This document shows, piece after piece, positions 59,014 through 64,000 of a stretch of DNA of 64,000 nt. Source of the DNA: an uncultured Olsenella sp. (GTDB lineage Bacteria > Actinomycetota > Coriobacteriia > Coriobacteriales > Atopobiaceae); the NCBI GenBank assembly GCA_949290055.1, contig CASEQJ010000005.1:1-64000 (forward strand), in the 5' to 3' direction. A program made the position numbers and the translations under genes. The notes under the pieces were generated by a model. That model was not told the DNA's origin, did not search any database, and worked only from the letters and a program-made list of their open reading frames with translations. The stretch's first letter is position 1. Every line of letters starts with the position of its first letter.

Positions 59014-59973
59014 TCAGGCGACGTCGAGCTTGACCGCCACCCTCATGAGGGCGCTGCGCGACCGTGGGTTGGCCGCAACCTCCTCGTCAGACGCAACGAG
59101 GGGCTTTCTCGTCCTGACGCTCAGTATCGGCACGTGACCGCACACGCACACCGGAAGGTCCGGCGGGCAGGTGCACCCCTGGGAGAGCTCCGAGAAGACG
59201 TGCTTCACGATGCGGTCCTCGAGCGAGTGGTAGGAGATCACGCAGATTCTCCCGCCCGGGTTCGCCCAGCGGACGGCGGCGCACAGGCCTCGCTCCAGAA
59301 CGTCGAGCTCGTGGTTGACCTCGATTCGCAGGGCCTGGAACGTGCGGCGCGCCGGGTGCCCCCCGGTCCTTCTCGCCGCCGCGGGAATCGCCGCCTTGAT
59401 CACGTCCACGAGCTGGAGCGTGGTCAGAATCGGCGCCTTGGCGCGCCGCTCGACGATCCTTCTGGCGATGCGGGCCGCATAGCGCTCGTCACCATAGACG
59501 CGGAGGATTCGGGTGAGGTCTGCTTCGTTGTAGGTGTTCACGACCTCGGCTGCGGTTAGGGTGTGGTTCCCCGAATTCATGCGCATGTCGAGCGGGGCGT
59601 CCTCGTGGTAGGAGAAGCCGCGCTCCGGGATGTCGAGCTGGGGCGAGGAGACGCCGAGGTCGAAGAGGAAGCAGTCGACCCCGGGCACCTCCGCCTCGAC
59701 GAGAAGCTCGTCGAGGTCGCCGAAGTTTCCCTTGAGGGGGAGCGTCTCCGCCTGCGGGACCTCGCGCGCGAGGCGCTCGGTCGCCGCGGAGAGCGCCATG
59801 TCGTCCTGGTCGATGCCGATCGACAGGCCGTCCGGCGCCACGCGCTTCGCGAGCTCCACGGTGTGCCCCGCGCCCCCGAGGGTGCAGTCGCACACCACCT
59901 CCCCCGGCTGGGGGTCGAGCTCGGCGAGAACCTCGGCGAGCATAACGGGTACGTGCCGATATTCAGCTGTCAT
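59014..59973 (-). CDS. rsmH: 16S rRNA (cytosine1402-N4)-methyltransferase
   Basis: Methylates C1402 of 16S rRNA. The 319-residue protein has YRHVPVMLAEVLAEL (5-19), DCTLGGAGHTVELAKR (SAM loop), FDLGVSSPQLD and PLDMRMN, plus ISYHSLEDRIVKHVF. ATG 59973 with AGGAT upstream is preferred over GTG 59985. It lies between mraZ and the FtsL-like gene. Confidence 0.96.
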   Translation of the reverse strand: MTAEYRHVPVMLAEVLAELDPQPGEVVCDCTLGGAGHTVELAKRVAPDGLSIGIDQDDMALSAATERLAREVPQAETLPLKGNFGDLDELLVEAEVPGVDCFLFDLGVSSPQLDIPERGFSYHEDAPLDMRMNSGNHTLTAAEVVNTYNEADLTRILRVYGDERYAARIARRIVERRAKAPILTTLQLVDVIKAAIPAAARRTGGHPARRTFQALRIEVNHELDVLERGLCAAVRWANPGGRICVISYHSLEDRIVKHVFSELSQGCTCPPDLPVCVCGHVPILSVRTRKPLVASDEEVAANPRSRSALMRVAVKLDVA

Positions 59974-59988
59974 GACGATCCTCACCCC

Positions 59989-60447
59989 CTAGTCGTGGTA
60001 GAGCAGGGCGTCGAGCTCCTCGTCGAGGCTCTCCTGCTCGTCCGCCCACTCCTTGGCGTTCCACACCTCGAAGTGGTCGTCCGCGCCCACCACCACGACC
60101 TCACCGACCAGGCCGAACCTCTCGCGCGTGCCCGCCTTGTTGGCGTCGAGCTTGCCCAGGGCCACGCGACCGGCGGAGTCGATGTCGACCTCCACCGCGC
60201 GGGCCGTGAGGCCGCGCTTGAGCTTCTCCTGCTTGGAGCTGCGCGGGTCGTACTGCTCCCCGTTGACCGCAAAGAGGCTGTCAACGAAGGCCTTGAACCC
60301 GTCAGGGGTGAAGCCGTTCACGCGTCCGCCGTAGGGAACGAGCTTGATCGTCCGGTTGTCGCCCTCCACGAGCTGCTTGCGGAAGACTGCGGGCAGGGTG
60401 ATGCGCGCCTTGGTATCCACGGACATCGGATACGATCCGGTGAGCAT
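59989..60447 (-). CDS. mraZ: Transcriptional regulator MraZ
   Basis: First gene of the dcw cluster and a regulator of it. A 152-residue, AbrB-like double-domain protein: LTGSYPMSVDTKARITLPAVFRKQL (abbreviated: GSYPMSVDTKARITLP) and a second DSAGRVALGKL copy near 95. MraZ binds short direct repeats in its own promoter; matching repeats are seen at 60518-60553. The acidic C-terminal tail is longer than in many homologues. Confidence 0.94.
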   Translation of the reverse strand: MLTGSYPMSVDTKARITLPAVFRKQLVEGDNRTIKLVPYGGRVNGFTPDGFKAFVDSLFAVNGEQYDPRSSKQEKLKRGLTARAVEVDIDSAGRVALGKLDANKAGTRERFGLVGEVVVVGADDHFEVWNAKEWADEQESLDEELDALLYHD

Positions 60448-60499
60448 CTCTTCCCTCCCCTCCGAGACGACGAGCCGGCCCCGAGCGGAGCGTGGGATT

Positions 60500-60505
60500 A
60501 CTATA
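60500..60505 (-). promoter_or_regulatory. -10 box of mraZ
   Basis: TATAGT on the minus strand, 52 bp before the mraZ start codon and immediately downstream of the MraZ-type boxes. No -35 consensus is present; the boxes occupy that region. Confidence 0.55.
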
Positions 60506-60517
60506 CGTCATTGGACA

Positions 60518-60553
60518 CACTTTGCGACACTAAAAAACACTTTGCTACACCTT
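60518..60553 (-). promoter_or_regulatory. MraZ operator: four direct repeats at 10-bp steps
   Basis: On the minus strand AAGGTG, AAAGTG, TTAGTG and AAAGTG occur with exact 10-bp period (plus-strand CACCTT 60548, CACTTT 60538, CACTAA 60528, CACTTT 60518). The AAAGTG form is that reported for MraZ boxes of mollicutes, and the period matches MraZ sites generally. They overlap the -35 region of mraZ, as expected for autoregulation. Confidence 0.75.
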
Positions 60554-60689
60554 GCGGTTGAAAACTGGGCGTGGGCGGCCGCTGGGGGCGGTCGGGCCCC
60601 CAGATGTTGCGTGCTTGAGCAAACCTGAGCACAAGCCGGGCTCGCAGATTTGTGTCGCTGACGTGAAGGCGCGCCCCACCCGTCCAGAA

Positions 60690-61280
60690 ATCGCCGCCCT
60701 TGTCGCGGGCGCTTCTAGGAATTCCGGACCTTGTCAGGCGACGCTCTAGAAATCGGCGCCCTTGTCGCGAGGGTTTCTAGGAATTCCGGACCTTGCAGGA
60801 AAACCGCCCCAGACACGTCACAAGCCCCGCGATTTCTAGAGCGGTTCAGAACAAGGTCAGCGTTTCCTAGAAGTCCTGACGACAAGACCGACGTTTCCCA
60901 GAACGGCTCAGGACAAGGGCGGCGTTTCCTAGACGGGCTAATGACAAGGTCCGCGTTTCCTAGAAAGCCTGGGGACAAACCCCGCGTTTCCTAGAATCGC
61001 CGCCCTTGTCGCGAGGACTTCTAAGAATTCCGGACCTTGTCGCCGGTCATTCTAGGAATATCCGCCCTTGTCCGCCCGGCGTCTAGAAATTAACGACCTT
61101 GTCACGAGCACTTCTAGAAATTCCGGACCTTGCGGGGAAAACTGCTTCGGATGCTGCACAAGCCCCGCGTTTTCTAGAACGGCGGGCGACAAGGGCGGCG
61201 ATTTCCGGAAGGGACACGGACAAGGGCGGCGTTTCCTAGAAGGCCTCGCGACAAGGGCGAGGTTTCCTAGAAGGGCGGAC
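60690..61280. repeat. 31-bp-unit repeat array, right copy
   Basis: About 17 units fill the mraZ-xerD gap. In one orientation a unit reads CGTTTCCTAGAA, about 10 variable bases, then GACAAG; in the other, CTTGTC, variable bases, TTCTAGGAATTCCGGAC. Runs of same-orientation units (for example 60830-60990 and 61160-61280) alternate with inverted ones. The variable bases differ from unit to unit. The same family is at 567-787. The stretch 60554-60689 holds nothing I can name. Confidence 0.85.
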
Positions 61281-61319
61281 GGCGCATGGCGCAAAGAGGC
61301 CGCCCCGTCGCAGATCGCG

Positions 61320-62210
61320 TCATGCGCGAGGGTGGGCGGAGAGGTAGACGCGACGTATGTGAGAGCGGTCGAGGTGGGTGTAGAGCTGGGTCGTCGCCAC
61401 GTTGGCGTGTCCGAGCAGCTCCTGGACCACGCGCAGGTCGGCCCCGCCCTCGAGCAGGTGCGTGGCGAAGCTGTGGCGCAGCGTGTGCGGGTGCAGCCCC
61501 TTGAGGCCCACGACCCGCCCGTACTTCTCGACAATGGCGTGAACGGACTGGCGCGAGAGACGCCCGCCGCGCGCGTTCAGGAACACGGCGGGGCAGCGCG
61601 TCCGCCCCACGAGCGCCTCGCGCCCCCGCTCGAGGTAGCGCTCGAGCGTCGCCGACGCCGCACCCAGGATCGGCACCACGCGCTCCTTGGACCCCTTGCC
61701 AAAGACGCGCACGACTCCCTCGTCGAGAAGGACGGCGCGCTCGTCGAGGCCACAGAGCTCGCTCGCGCGCAGGCCGCAGCCATAGAGCACCTCGAGCACC
61801 GCGTGGTCGCGCAGGCCGGTGGGCGTCTCGGGGAACGGCTGGTCAAGCAGACGGGCGGCGTCGGCCTGCGAGATCACGTCGGGCAGGCGGCGCGGCTTGG
61901 CGGGCAGGGGTAGGTCGGCTGTGGGCAGCGTGGTCGCAATCTCGTCCGTGAGCATGAAGCGGTGGAAGCCCTTCACCGCCGACGCGGCACGCTCGACCGA
62001 GGAGGCGGCCAGCCCGCGCGCGGAGAGCTCGCGGACGTGGTCCTCAATCAGCTCGAGCGACACCTCGTCGGGAGAGGTGACGCCGCGCTCCCCGAGCCAC
62101 GAGACGTAGCGCTCGAGGTCCCGCCCGTAGGCAGCGACGGTGTTCACCGAGCAGCCGCGCTCGACGGCCAGGTAGCTCAGGTACTCCTCGCGTGCGCGCC
62201 TGAGGTCCAC
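61320..62210 (-). CDS. xerD: Tyrosine recombinase XerD/XerC
   Basis: Resolves chromosome dimers at dif. The 296-residue protein has an N-terminal core-binding SAM-like domain (LSYLAVERGCSVNTVAAYGRDL) and a catalytic domain with Arg in LYGCGLRASELCGL, HTLRHSFATHLLEGG, LLGHANVATTQLYTHL (His and nucleophilic Tyr). XerC and XerD cannot be told apart safely. The stop of pyrG lies 7 bp upstream, so they may be co-transcribed. Confidence 0.9.
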   Translation of the reverse strand: MDLRRAREEYLSYLAVERGCSVNTVAAYGRDLERYVSWLGERGVTSPDEVSLELIEDHVRELSARGLAASSVERAASAVKGFHRFMLTDEIATTLPTADLPLPAKPRRLPDVISQADAARLLDQPFPETPTGLRDHAVLEVLYGCGLRASELCGLDERAVLLDEGVVRVFGKGSKERVVPILGAASATLERYLERGREALVGRTRCPAVFLNARGGRLSRQSVHAIVEKYGRVVGLKGLHPHTLRHSFATHLLEGGADLRVVQELLGHANVATTQLYTHLDRSHIRRVYLSAHPRA

Positions 62211-62217
62211 GGCGGCC

Positions 62218-63918
<1,701 letters not shown>

Positions 63919-64000
63919 TCATGGTAGCGCGCCTCGCGTGCGACGGCGCGCCCTCCCGCCGATTCGGACGCACGCGCGAAACATTGTGACACGAAACGGT

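Noticed and set aside
60690..61280. CRISPR array
   Set aside because: Units are 31 bp apart but have only short conserved words (TCTAG, GACAAG), change orientation within the array, and lack uniform repeats with unique spacers. No cas genes are nearby.

Overview
The window is GC-rich DNA (roughly two thirds G+C by eye) from a bacterium whose gene content points to an actinobacterium, most likely an anaerobic Coriobacteriia member of the Olsenella/Atopobium type. The reasons are a division and cell-wall (dcw) cluster that ends in ftsZ-pgeF-yggS-sepF-proC-yggT-divIVA with no ftsA, an actinobacterial style of codon use, and several enzymes typical of anaerobes (radical SAM proteins, serine dehydratase, O2-independent hydroxylase homologues). 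The genus is an inference. No rRNA and no CRISPR array are present.

Layout. 1-1643: the start of priA (cut by the left edge), a 31-bp-unit repeat array and a PP2C-like phosphatase. 1644-3389: a repeat-rich gap with a possible small membrane protein and a decayed transposase-like remnant. 3390-20788: a tightly packed biosynthetic cluster: idi, UDP-glucuronate decarboxylase, three family-2 glycosyltransferases, a divergent UbiA-type prenyltransferase, four radical SAM/SPASM proteins, a PaaK-like adenylating enzyme, a UbiU/UbiV-like U32 pair, an FkbM methyltransferase, a PHP-domain phosphoesterase and, in opposite orientation, UDP-glucose dehydrogenase. 20812-23905: metK and gltX. 23906-29323: a MITE-like element, then an operon in which two paralogous metallophosphoesterases bracket a gene of unknown function and L-serine dehydratase, then a very acidic small protein. 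29324-36150: an accessory island with decayed phage genes, a broken divergent regulator pair, an ImmA/IrrE protein, an Abi_2 abortive-infection protein and a large serine recombinase beside a tRNA-Gln/tRNA-Glu/tRNA-Glu operon. 36835-39897: cca, a YigZ-family gene, crr and the RNase P RNA. 40297-60553: the dcw cluster on the minus strand, read from mraZ to divIVA. 60690-63879: a second 31-bp-unit array, xerD/xerC and pyrG.

The most interesting region is the 3390-20788 cluster. Its first arm can make UDP-xylose: Ugd oxidises UDP-glucose to UDP-glucuronate and the decarboxylase converts that to UDP-xylose, and three glycosyltransferases could use it. Its second arm combines a UbiA prenyltransferase, isopentenyl-diphosphate isomerase, an acid-adenylating enzyme, a U32 pair with most of the iron-sulfur cysteines of UbiU/UbiV, a methyltransferase and four radical SAM enzymes. 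I read this as a candidate O2-independent pathway to a modified, possibly glycosylated, isoprenoid compound. The product is unknown. I found no precursor peptide, so a RiPP-type pathway is not supported.

Non-coding structure is unusually rich: two dispersed repeat families, a 9-base word (GGCGAGAAG) that is strongly over-represented in genes, gaps and terminator loops, a 10-bp-phased MraZ operator upstream of mraZ, an 11-bp-phased direct repeat upstream of ftsL and a 37-bp palindrome inside the island.
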